From Candidatus Egerieicola pullicola (lineage in GTDB: Bacteria; Bacillota; Clostridia; Oscillospirales; Ruminococcaceae): DNA of 19,817 bases. Below the pieces are notes generated by a model that saw nothing but the letters and a program-made list of their open reading frames with translations, was not told the DNA's origin and made no database searches. Both the position numbers and the translations under genes were made by a program. Below, piece by piece: positions 1 through 5,558 of the stretch. The stretch's first letter is position 1, and each line of letters opens with the position of its first letter. The DNA is taken from NCBI GenBank assembly GCA_018712465.1, contig DVGY01000031.1:1-19817 (forward strand), read 5' to 3'.

Positions 1-530
1 GTCCCTTCGACGCCTTGGGCTCCACCATGGCCACCTACGTGGGTCAAAACCTGGGGGCAGGGAAGATCCGCCGGGTGAAGACCGGGCTGTTTTCCGGCTG
101 CGCCATTGGCTTTGCCTATTCCATTGTGGCGGCGGTTGTACTGGGAATCTTCGGTTCCAACACCGCTATGATTTTCCTGGATGCCGGGGAAACCGCCATC
201 GCCGCTCAGGCCGGAGAGTTTCTGCGCTGGGCCAGCGCCTTTTACGTGCTGCTGACCTTGGTCAACTGCGTGCGCTTTACCATTCAGGGACTGGGTTACG
301 GCAAGCTGGCGCTGTTTAGCGGCCTCTGCGAAATGGTGGCTCGGACGGGAGTGGCCCTGATCCTTATCCCCATTTTTGGCTTCACCGGAGCCTGTATGGC
401 CCACCCCGCCGCCTGGATTTTGGCGGATGCGTTTTTGGTGCCAGCCTTCTTTGTGATCTACGGCCGGCTGAAAAAGCGGTACGGGGAAGAGACCGGACAG
501 CCGCTGAAGAATTCGGCGGAGGAAAAATAA
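1..530 (+). CDS. MATE-family multidrug/Na+ efflux transporter, 3' part
   Basis: The frame is open from the window edge (first whole codon at position 3), so the start lies upstream. About 175 residues remain, beginning PFDALGSTMATYVGQNLGAG. The GQNLGAGK-type stretch is the conserved MATE signature that follows a transmembrane helix. Downstream are about four more hydrophobic helices and a short charged cytoplasmic tail ending in EEK. MATE proteins (usually about 450 residues, 12 helices) export cationic drugs or metabolites in exchange for Na+ or H+. This fragment would be the last third, so substrate cannot be judged. The TTG at 15 is an internal codon, not a start, because the homology runs through it. 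A strong intrinsic terminator follows 12 nt after the stop, so the gene ends its own transcription unit. Family call is confident from motif and hydropathy; no database search was made. Confidence 0.85.
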   Translation, partial: PFDALGSTMATYVGQNLGAGKIRRVKTGLFSGCAIGFAYSIVAAVVLGIFGSNTAMIFLDAGETAIAAQAGEFLRWASAFYVLLTLVNCVRFTIQGLGYGKLALFSGLCEMVARTGVALILIPIFGFTGACMAHPAAWILADAFLVPAFFVIYGRLKKRYGEETGQPLKNSAEEK

Positions 531-542
531 AAAAGAATTTGG

Positions 543-573
543 GAGAGCTGCTGTTATGGCGGCTCTCTTTTTT
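543..573 (+). terminator. Intrinsic terminator after MATE gene
   Basis: Stem GAGAGCTGC / GCGGCTCTC (9 bp, one G-T pair) with loop TGTTATG, followed by six T. The same arms recur after the AEC gene and after cdaR, each time just upstream of an A/C cassette promoter. Confidence 0.9.
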
Positions 574-617
574 GGGGATAATTGTCATATTTCTCTTAAA
601 AAAGAAAAACGATTTTA

Positions 618-691
618 GAGGAAGTTCCATAAAATCATACAAAATTTTGTGCAGAATGATTGTTGCTTTTAGAGATGTTTTTTGATATGAT
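618..691 (+). promoter_or_regulatory. Promoter P1 of cassette 1 with upstream direct repeats
   Basis: -35 TTGCTT at 663-668 and -10 TATGAT at 686-691, spacer 17 nt. Upstream, CCATAAAAT and ACAAAATTTTGTG (about 628-651) place two ATAAAAT-like boxes 10 bp apart, about one helical turn, 12 bp above the -35. The same arrangement is present at 14937-14965 and 18747-18775, so the boxes are conserved between paralogous cassettes and may be an activator site or UP element (inference). Confidence 0.8.
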
Positions 692-854
692 AAAAGCAAG
701 AACATAGACAGAAAAACGGCAAGGCCGTTTACACGATAGATTCAAATCGGAAAGGAGGAGAGTCCCGTGGGCTGATTGGTTTTAGGGTTACATCCCCTAG
801 GAGCATACGGCAGACGAAACAAATCTACCGGAATCCAAAAAGGAGGATTGTGTG
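692..854 (+). promoter_or_regulatory. Leader L1: 5' hairpin, minimal uORF, SD-hairpin upstream of gene A
   Basis: Three elements are visible. First, a 7-bp hairpin AAACGGC-AAG-GCCGTTT (714-730) lies just after the predicted transcription start. Second, a strong ribosome site AAAGGAGG (751-758) is followed 8 nt later by GTG-GGC-TGA (767-775), a two-codon ORF. Third, the hairpin AATCC-AAAAAGGA-GGATT (832-849) holds the Shine-Dalgarno sequence of gene A in its loop and 3' arm. A further small stem TAGGG/CCCTA (782-798 region) lies between them. The leader matches L4 at 18776-18930 in its 5' half and diverges in its 3' half, but the SD-hairpin architecture remains. Regulation of translation of gene A is inferred, not shown. 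Confidence 0.6.
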
Positions 855-1523
855 ATGAAAACCAAAAAATCAAAATTGTTAAAAAGAGCATTGGCAGCCC
901 TTTTGACCATGACCATGGCATTGGGTGTTGTTCCCATGACGGCCTTTGCGGCGGAAGCGCCGGCAGAAACGGCTCCGGTGAAAGCTACCTATTGGCTGAA
1001 TGAGCCCCAGGAAGAAAGTACCCAGGTGCGAGTCGGAGCAACCATGCTGAACGTCCCCACGGAAGATCTGGAAAATGGCACTGTGATCGCCATTTTAAAG
1101 GACACCCAAGGGGAATACCTGGCAGTGGATTTGAACGACCAGGCGGCGCTGGCGGCGATTGACCCCGATATTTTGTATTTTCATAATGGTTTAGTTGAAA
1201 TGTATTTGACCCGAACCGGGGGCAATCAATTTGCAATTAGGTTTCGTGTAACAAATGCATCAACGTTCAGCCGTCTTACCGGAAGCGCTTATGTAAAGGA
1301 ATACACCACTTCTTTAACCAGTCTGTTTTATCAAAGCGGCAATCTGGTAACGAGACCATCTGGTGTTACCAGTGGTACTTTCTACAGTGCTTTACGGTCC
1401 TTTACTTACACAGGCAGTAATGCAGAACTCAACGTTGGTTTGCGGGGCGGCGCAATTTATTTGACTAATGGTCAAAAAATTGATCTGCCGTACGATAGTT
1501 CTGGATATTTGTCTCCGAAATGA
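855..1523 (+). CDS. Gene A: small secreted protein of unknown function
   Basis: Encodes 222 residues. ATG 855 is chosen because AGGAGG (841-846) lies 8 nt upstream; the GTG at 852 is too close. Residues 1-32 are a classic Sec signal peptide: a Lys/Arg-rich start, a hydrophobic core, and cleavage after PMTAFA. There is no cysteine lipobox, so the mature protein (about 190 residues) should be released or held by a partner. The mature part has no cysteine, is rich in Thr, Ser and Gly in its second half, and looks beta-rich; it ends YLSPK. I do not recognise a family. The gene heads a unit with B, 55 nt downstream. Near-identical paralogue A'' is at 18945-19592 and a diverged one, A', at 3494-4135. 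A and A' can be aligned by eye (both have an xEDLExxxVI stretch after the N-terminal segment), suggesting one fold. Confidence 0.85.
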   Translation: MKTKKSKLLKRALAALLTMTMALGVVPMTAFAAEAPAETAPVKATYWLNEPQEESTQVRVGATMLNVPTEDLENGTVIAILKDTQGEYLAVDLNDQAALAAIDPDILYFHNGLVEMYLTRTGGNQFAIRFRVTNASTFSRLTGSAYVKEYTTSLTSLFYQSGNLVTRPSGVTSGTFYSALRSFTYTGSNAELNVGLRGGAIYLTNGQKIDLPYDSSGYLSPK

Positions 1524-1578
1524 TCTTTTGTTCTAGCATTTCTTTTCAAGAAAAACCAAAGAATGAAAGGATGATCCC

Positions 1579-2250
1579 ATGTCCAAGCGCAAACAAATTC
1601 TGCTGATTTTGGCAGGGATGGCGGTGCTGTTGGCGGCACTGGGGATTCTCTTGGGGATGGTGCTGAGTTCTGACCGCCAGCAAAACCAACCGGTAGCGGA
1701 AGATACGGTTTCGGATGGGGGAGAAGTTTCTTCCAGTGTTTCTCGAGCAAGCAAATTTCCGCCGGTGACTTATGTTTCCCGACCGGAGAACCATGCTCCG
1801 CAGCAACCACCGAAGCCGCTTATGCCGGACAATTTTGAATTGGATTGTCCTCCTCCTACGGAGGATCAGTTATATCCCGGCGCCACGGAAGAAGTGGACT
1901 ATCTGACCTACGCACAGCCGGCCTTGTCCATGAACGACACAGAATTGATTGATAGTGGAAACCCGATTTATGCTTCTTACGCCGTTTCATATGTGGAAGA
2001 CCTCCCGGTGGATTATTATGATACCGAATTGGTTTCCATCCAAGAAGCGTTGGAAGCAGATAATTTAATTTTTTGGTGGCAGTATGAAGTTTTTATGTGG
2101 GGCTATCTTCAAATGGACAGTCCAGTGCAGTATTACCGTGTTGTAGATTATGAACCAGTAACGGTGATTGGCATTACTGTTCGCCGAGATGGCGAATTTC
2201 CCCGTTGGTTTGCTATCCGGGATGGGGTCATCCAAGCAGTCCTTTTGTAA
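1579..2250 (+). CDS. Gene B: membrane-anchored extracytoplasmic protein of unknown function
   Basis: Encodes 223 residues, starting at ATG 1579 after a modest ribosome site (GAAAGGATG). The N-terminus MSKRKQ is followed by one long hydrophobic helix (about residues 7-29) without a cleavage motif, so the protein should be anchored with its bulk outside. Residues 30-105 are low complexity, rich in Gln, Ser and Pro, like a wall-spanning linker. The C-terminal 115 residues form a compact acidic and aromatic domain (several Tyr, Trp and Asp) with a beta-strand-like end. I do not recognise this domain. It follows A by 55 nt with no terminator between them, so A and B are probably co-transcribed and may act together. 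A rho-independent terminator follows B. The start of a paralogue, B'', lies at 19648 beyond A''. Confidence 0.8.
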   Translation: MSKRKQILLILAGMAVLLAALGILLGMVLSSDRQQNQPVAEDTVSDGGEVSSSVSRASKFPPVTYVSRPENHAPQQPPKPLMPDNFELDCPPPTEDQLYPGATEEVDYLTYAQPALSMNDTELIDSGNPIYASYAVSYVEDLPVDYYDTELVSIQEALEADNLIFWWQYEVFMWGYLQMDSPVQYYRVVDYEPVTVIGITVRRDGEFPRWFAIRDGVIQAVLL

Positions 2251-2263
2251 ATTTGGTTTGGTG

Positions 2264-2290
2264 GGGGCGGATTTTCCGCCCCTTGTTTTT
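2264..2290 (+). terminator. Intrinsic terminator between B and C
   Basis: Perfect stem GGGGCGG / CCGCCCC with loop ATTTT, then TTGTTTTT. It starts 13 nt after the B stop and ends 17 nt before the C start. No promoter fits in the gap, so C is probably transcribed by partial read-through. Confidence 0.8.
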
Positions 2291-2307
2291 GAAAAGGAGG
2301 GAAGCCT

Positions 2308-3378
2308 ATGCCACTAACTAAGAGACGAAAAAAGATTCTGCTGATTGCCATTCCCGCCGCGGTGGTGGTGATTGCCGCCGGAGTGATTGCGGCGGTTCTG
2401 TTGCTGCGTCCTCAGCCCCAAGGCCCCCATTTGGTGCAGGCCTACGAGGATCAAAACAATCCCATGTTTGTGGTGGTAGATGGAAAGGAAAGAAAAGATT
2501 TTGTGCCTCCATTGCCGTTTTATGGGATGGAATTGCCGGAGAGTTGGAACTGTGTTGAGGATGCAGCCACGGTATCAAATCGCTTCAGTAGTTACTATCA
2601 GGATATTTATGACAATGATGAAGGTATGACTATTACATTCACTCAAGATTTTGCTTACAACTATAGGCAGGTAATGGTACCGGGCATTTTGCAAAAAGTA
2701 CGATTTCATGATATGGACGTCATTTGCTTTCAATCAGATGTGGATAAAGAAGGCAAAACAGCTCCTAATTCTGGTGCTGTATGGATTTATGGAGATACTT
2801 TGTTTTCTTTGACCTGTGATCGAGCGCTAGAAACGGATTCCATTATGGAGCTGGTAGGTCTAGTGCAATACGATACGCAGCAGGAACCCATTTACTCCCC
2901 ATTTTATTTTAAATGCACACCTGGAAGAAATGATTATACCGTAGAAGGAAATCCGGAAATTCCAGAAGATTTAAGATGGTATTATTTTACACAGCCCCCA
3001 GAAGGATATGACGTAATTCATTATGTTGACAGCAACGACATTCAGCTCAGTTACGGCTTACCCGGATTGAGCGAGCAGTGTGATTATGAGAATGCAAACG
3101 GCGATACAATTTTATTGATAAATTGGACGTATCGGAATAGCGTGCTTCATATTTCTTGGGAAGAACTGACTGATCCAGAGGCTGTAGAAGAGGTAGTAAT
3201 CCAAGGCAGAGATGGACTGATTCACATCAATGATGAGATTTCTGAGATCGTTTGGTTTGTAAGTGATTCCTGTTACATTTCGATCTGTTGCACTGCTCCT
3301 ATGACCCGGCAGGAACTGCTGGACCTGGCGGCTACCGTCAGTCAGGATGCCGAACCGCCGGAAGTGGAAACTGAATGA
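2308..3378 (+). CDS. Gene C: membrane-anchored protein with two DUF4367-like lobes
   Basis: Encodes 356 residues. ATG 2308 has an AAGGAGG site 8 nt upstream. The start MPLTKRRKK leads into one hydrophobic helix (about residues 9-32), then an extracytoplasmic part of about 320 residues. That part looks like two related lobes. Lobe 1 (about 65-195) contains an LPFYGMELPESW segment, a YYQDIYD segment and a strand ending MELVGLVQY. Lobe 2 (about 215-345) contains PEDLRWYYFTQPPEGYDV and ends with VVIQGRDGLIHI then MTRQELLDLAATV. The last pattern (a short strand pair, then [S/T]-x-E-E-L-L-x-L-A) resembles DUF4367 domains found on anti-sigma and other surface proteins of Firmicutes; this is recognition from memory. 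Paralogues are C' (4229) and C'' (15114). The function is unknown. Confidence 0.8.
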   Translation: MPLTKRRKKILLIAIPAAVVVIAAGVIAAVLLLRPQPQGPHLVQAYEDQNNPMFVVVDGKERKDFVPPLPFYGMELPESWNCVEDAATVSNRFSSYYQDIYDNDEGMTITFTQDFAYNYRQVMVPGILQKVRFHDMDVICFQSDVDKEGKTAPNSGAVWIYGDTLFSLTCDRALETDSIMELVGLVQYDTQQEPIYSPFYFKCTPGRNDYTVEGNPEIPEDLRWYYFTQPPEGYDVIHYVDSNDIQLSYGLPGLSEQCDYENANGDTILLINWTYRNSVLHISWEELTDPEAVEEVVIQGRDGLIHINDEISEIVWFVSDSCYISICCTAPMTRQELLDLAATVSQDAEPPEVETE

Positions 3379-3394
3379 TAAAGTGGAATTGCGG

Positions 3395-3493
3395 CAGAAG
3401 GGAGGAGAGTCCCATGGGCTGATTGCTTTCGCGCCAGACCCCTGTTCATTGGCGGCATCGAAACCGAACCAAGCGTACGAGGAGGTACGAAAG
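3395..3493 (+). promoter_or_regulatory. Leader L2 before A' (no own promoter)
   Basis: A copy of the cassette leader that starts only 20 nt after the C stop and lacks the promoter. GGGAGGAG is followed by ATG-GGC-TGA (3414-3422), a two-codon ORF. A stem-loop has an outer helix TTTCG/CGAAA (3427-3431 with 3459-3463) and an inner helix CGCC/GGCG (3432-3435 with 3451-3454). Then CGTAC-GAGGAG-GTACG (3474-3489) puts the A' Shine-Dalgarno in a hairpin loop. In L4 the inner helix is CACC/GGTG, a compensatory change. This supports an RNA structure that travels with the A genes. Confidence 0.6.
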
Positions 3494-4135
3494 ATGAAAA
3501 AACATAAACTATTAAAAAGAGCATTGGCAGCCCTTTTGACCCTGACCATGGCATTGGGCATCGTTCCCATGACGGCGTTTGCCCAGGAAACTTCCCAAGC
3601 GGCCCAAGAAGCTGCGGCAATGCGGGCTTTGGAAAGCCGGGTGTTTGTTCTTGGTGGCGAAGAAAAAACGATTGAAGATTTGGAACAAGCTGCAGCCGTT
3701 ATAGTGGTAACAGAAACGGGAGATTTGACAGCAGTTTCTGGCAGTGAAATTCGGGAATATTTAATTGCAAATCCAAGAAGAGGTGTCGACGGGGATGTCA
3801 CTTTTAAAATCACCCGTACCACTTCAATGTCTGGGTATATTACTGCTTATGCAGTTTCAAACTCTAATAAAATTAAGAAAGTGGAAGGACAATTATATTG
3901 CCAGTCTACGGAAAGCGGAACATATTATTACAAAAATCCGAGTTCAGGTAAAACGACCTTGTGGCAAGAAAGCTCCACATCTCCAGCAGCTTATAACGTT
4001 ACGTTTCAAACGAATAATTTCCAATTACCCAGCCTTATAAATTATTATGTTGGAATCAATGATTTAAATATGATTTTCGAGGGCACTACACTGACGGTTT
4101 CTGGAAGCAGACAACAATTGATCACAAATCCATGA
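3494..4135 (+). CDS. Gene A': secreted paralogue of A
   Basis: Encodes 213 residues. ATG 3494 lies 9 nt after GAGGAGG, which also forms the loop of the upstream hairpin. The open frame extends upstream to 3347 but that part is leader and overlaps gene C. The signal peptide (residues 1-30, ending PMTAFA) is almost identical to that of A at the DNA level. The mature part is strongly diverged: an Ala/Gln-rich start, then RVFVLGGEEKTIEDLEQAAAVIV, a beta-rich middle with Tyr-rich CQSTESGTYYYKN, and a short tail ending ITNP. Conservation of leader and signal peptide with divergence of the mature part is odd and suggests diversification or module exchange. Its position after C and before C' mirrors the A/C alternation of the block. 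Function unknown. Confidence 0.8.
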   Translation: MKKHKLLKRALAALLTLTMALGIVPMTAFAQETSQAAQEAAAMRALESRVFVLGGEEKTIEDLEQAAAVIVVTETGDLTAVSGSEIREYLIANPRRGVDGDVTFKITRTTSMSGYITAYAVSNSNKIKKVEGQLYCQSTESGTYYYKNPSSGKTTLWQESSTSPAAYNVTFQTNNFQLPSLINYYVGINDLNMIFEGTTLTVSGSRQQLITNP

Positions 4136-4181
4136 ACAAGGATTGCGTTATATCCTGAATAAAAAATACACTTGAATTCAG

Positions 4182-4212
4182 GCCGGCAACATTTCCTTGC
4201 CGGCTTTCTTTA
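4182..4212 (+). terminator. Intrinsic terminator after A'
   Basis: Perfect 8-bp stem GCCGGCAA / TTGCCGGC with loop CATTTCC, followed by TTTCTTT. A second inverted repeat CCTGAAT / ATTCAGG (4154-4182) lies just upstream. It falls inside the long open frame of C', which is one reason to start C' downstream. Confidence 0.8.
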
Positions 4213-4228
4213 TGAGGTTGCTAAAGCG

Positions 4229-5329
4229 ATGTGTATAGCTCATAAAACGAAGAAGAAAATATGGATCGGTTCTATCGCCGTTCTGATCATTGTTTTTGTG
4301 GTGATGGTGGTTTTGTATCTGGCAACAGGATGGAAACCAGAACCGAAAAAACCGTTTGAAATCTGGCAGGATCAAACTACCGGAGAGATCAACCGCTGCT
4401 TTTTAAAAGATGGTGCCGGATCGGATCGAAGCGAGTGGGACATACCTTTGGCTTTGTATGGCTTTGCACCGCCATCGGATTGGAAGCAAATCCAAAACGC
4501 AACTGAACAGGCCAATCAATTCAGTACCTTTTATCAGGACATCTACCAAGACAGCAGGGGAAATACATTGCTTTTTCTCCAGCGAACAGCGATGCAAAAT
4601 ATTGAAATTTCTGCGGATCAGGAAGTGATGTTTGGAGAAGTTCAGGTGATTTATCATCAAAAACAAGAGAGCTTCGGAAACGGCAATCTGTTTTATTACC
4701 AATCCACGGTGTCTTGGGTGCATGAAAATTCATTGCTTCAGTTGATTTATACCGGTAGTACTCCCATGGAAATCAATCCAATGCTGGAGTTGGTGGCATC
4801 GGTTGATTATACCGCAATCCGAGAGCCGGTATATTCCGACTTAACTTTGGCAGAAAGCTGCAGTTATTCTTTTGACTGGTGTGAAACTTACTCTGAACAA
4901 GTTCTTCTGCGCAATCGTTCCCAGGGAAATCCTGAAATCCCGGAAGGCGCTACTTTTGCTGCCTTTTCTCGAATTCCCGAAGGGTTTGTGGAAATGACCA
5001 GTTACCGGGAGGCGAACAATGCCAATCATCTTCCTACGGTAAGTTATTTGGGTTATCAAAATGGGAAGCGGCAGGAAATTTACCTCACCTGCTGGTTGGG
5101 CAGTAATGCCTACGATTCCGTGGGGAATCGAACTGGCTTCGGCGCATTGGGAAATTATGATGCCGAGCAGCTTCAAGATGCACAGGTAAAAGGAAATCCT
5201 GCTCTTTTGTACATGGAAGAAGATTGCAGCTGCATCGGCTGGATCGACGGCTACCGCACGGTAGAACTGGATGTGATGCACCCCATCAGCCGAGAAGAAC
5301 TCATCGCCCTGGCGGAGACCGTCCAATAA
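4229..5329 (+). CDS. Gene C': membrane-anchored DUF4367-like paralogue of C
   Basis: Encodes 366 residues from ATG 4229 (MCIAHKTKKK). The frame is open back to TTG 4172 but that part contains the A' terminator; GAGG 12 nt upstream of 4229 is a weak ribosome site. A Lys-rich start is followed by one hydrophobic helix (about residues 12-32) and two extracytoplasmic lobes as in C. Lobe 1 has PLALYGFAPPSDW and FYQDIYQD; lobe 2 has NPEIPEGATFAAFSRIPEGF, LLYMEEDCSCIGWIDGYRTVEL and ISREELIALAETV. The shared landmarks with C (xYQDIYxD; NPEIPE; EEL-ALAETV) show paralogy. The last motif again recalls DUF4367. A terminator before the gene and a weak ribosome site suggest low or read-through expression. 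It closes the first accessory block and is followed by its own terminator. Function unknown. Confidence 0.78.
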   Translation: MCIAHKTKKKIWIGSIAVLIIVFVVMVVLYLATGWKPEPKKPFEIWQDQTTGEINRCFLKDGAGSDRSEWDIPLALYGFAPPSDWKQIQNATEQANQFSTFYQDIYQDSRGNTLLFLQRTAMQNIEISADQEVMFGEVQVIYHQKQESFGNGNLFYYQSTVSWVHENSLLQLIYTGSTPMEINPMLELVASVDYTAIREPVYSDLTLAESCSYSFDWCETYSEQVLLRNRSQGNPEIPEGATFAAFSRIPEGFVEMTSYREANNANHLPTVSYLGYQNGKRQEIYLTCWLGSNAYDSVGNRTGFGALGNYDAEQLQDAQVKGNPALLYMEEDCSCIGWIDGYRTVELDVMHPISREELIALAETVQ

Positions 5330-5364
5330 ATAACCCCTTCCTCCTCACCATACCCATTTTCAGT

Positions 5365-5391
5365 CCTGCCTCACGGCGGGGCTTTTTTTCC
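5365..5391 (+). terminator. Intrinsic terminator after C'
   Basis: Stem CCTGCC / GGCGGG with loop TCAC (one G-T pair), then GC and seven T. Confidence 0.75.
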
Positions 5392-5396
5392 TTTCC

Positions 5397-5426
5397 TTGA
5401 AAGGGGAGTGGGGGTTGTGCTATAAT
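5397..5426 (+). promoter_or_regulatory. Promoter of the YfhO-family gene
   Basis: -35 TTGAAA (5397-5402), an 18-nt spacer, and -10 TATAAT (5421-5426) with an extended -10 TGC. A perfect 9-bp inverted repeat AATGATTGC / GCAATCATT with loop CAAAA (5424-5446) overlaps the -10 and start site. It could be an operator or a 5' RNA hairpin. Confidence 0.8.
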
Positions 5427-5558
5427 GATTGCCAAAAGCAATCATTACGGTTCCCACTTTGCCGCCCCAAAAGCAAGGGCGAAAACCAGTGGAAACCCAA
5501 CGGATTTTTGGTTGAAACTGATTGTCAAATCCAATCCATCCTACCTGGAGGTGTATCT

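Larger units (their letters stand above)
600..1748 (+). repeat. Long direct repeat, copy 1 (promoter-leader-A-5'B)
   Basis: Corresponds to 18684-19817. The offset is a constant 18,084 through the promoter and uORF, then a constant 18,069 from codon 8 of gene A (876) into gene B, so there are no indels apart from the 3' leader and start-codon region. Identity is very high in most of the repeat and lower in patches near 1165-1260 and 1340-1400. The second copy is cut by the window edge, so the true repeat may be longer. Confidence 0.85.

Noticed and set aside
692..775. Known riboswitch (c-di-GMP, cobalamin, glycine, THF, c-di-AMP) in the cassette leader
   Set aside because: The ACGGCAAGGCCG and GGAGGAGAG elements do not fit the conserved cores of these classes that I can recall; an Rfam scan would be decisive.
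776..1003. 75-codon ORF starting at TTG after the mini-ORF in L1
   Set aside because: It overlaps gene A in another frame, lies within the leader, has no ribosome site of its own, and is not kept in L2 or L4.
600..1748. Insertion sequence or transposon as the cause of the repeated cassettes
   Set aside because: No transposase, no terminal inverted repeats and no target duplications seen at the cassette edges.
3347..3493. N-terminal extension of A' that is open upstream of ATG 3494
   Set aside because: It overlaps the end of gene C and the structured leader; the signal peptide and ribosome site set the start at 3494.
3342..3620. Minus-strand ORFs across leaders L2 and L4 with similar peptides (PPMNRG...QSAHGTLL)
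   Set aside because: The similarity comes from the repeated leader DNA; there are no ribosome sites and the frames overlap the real genes.
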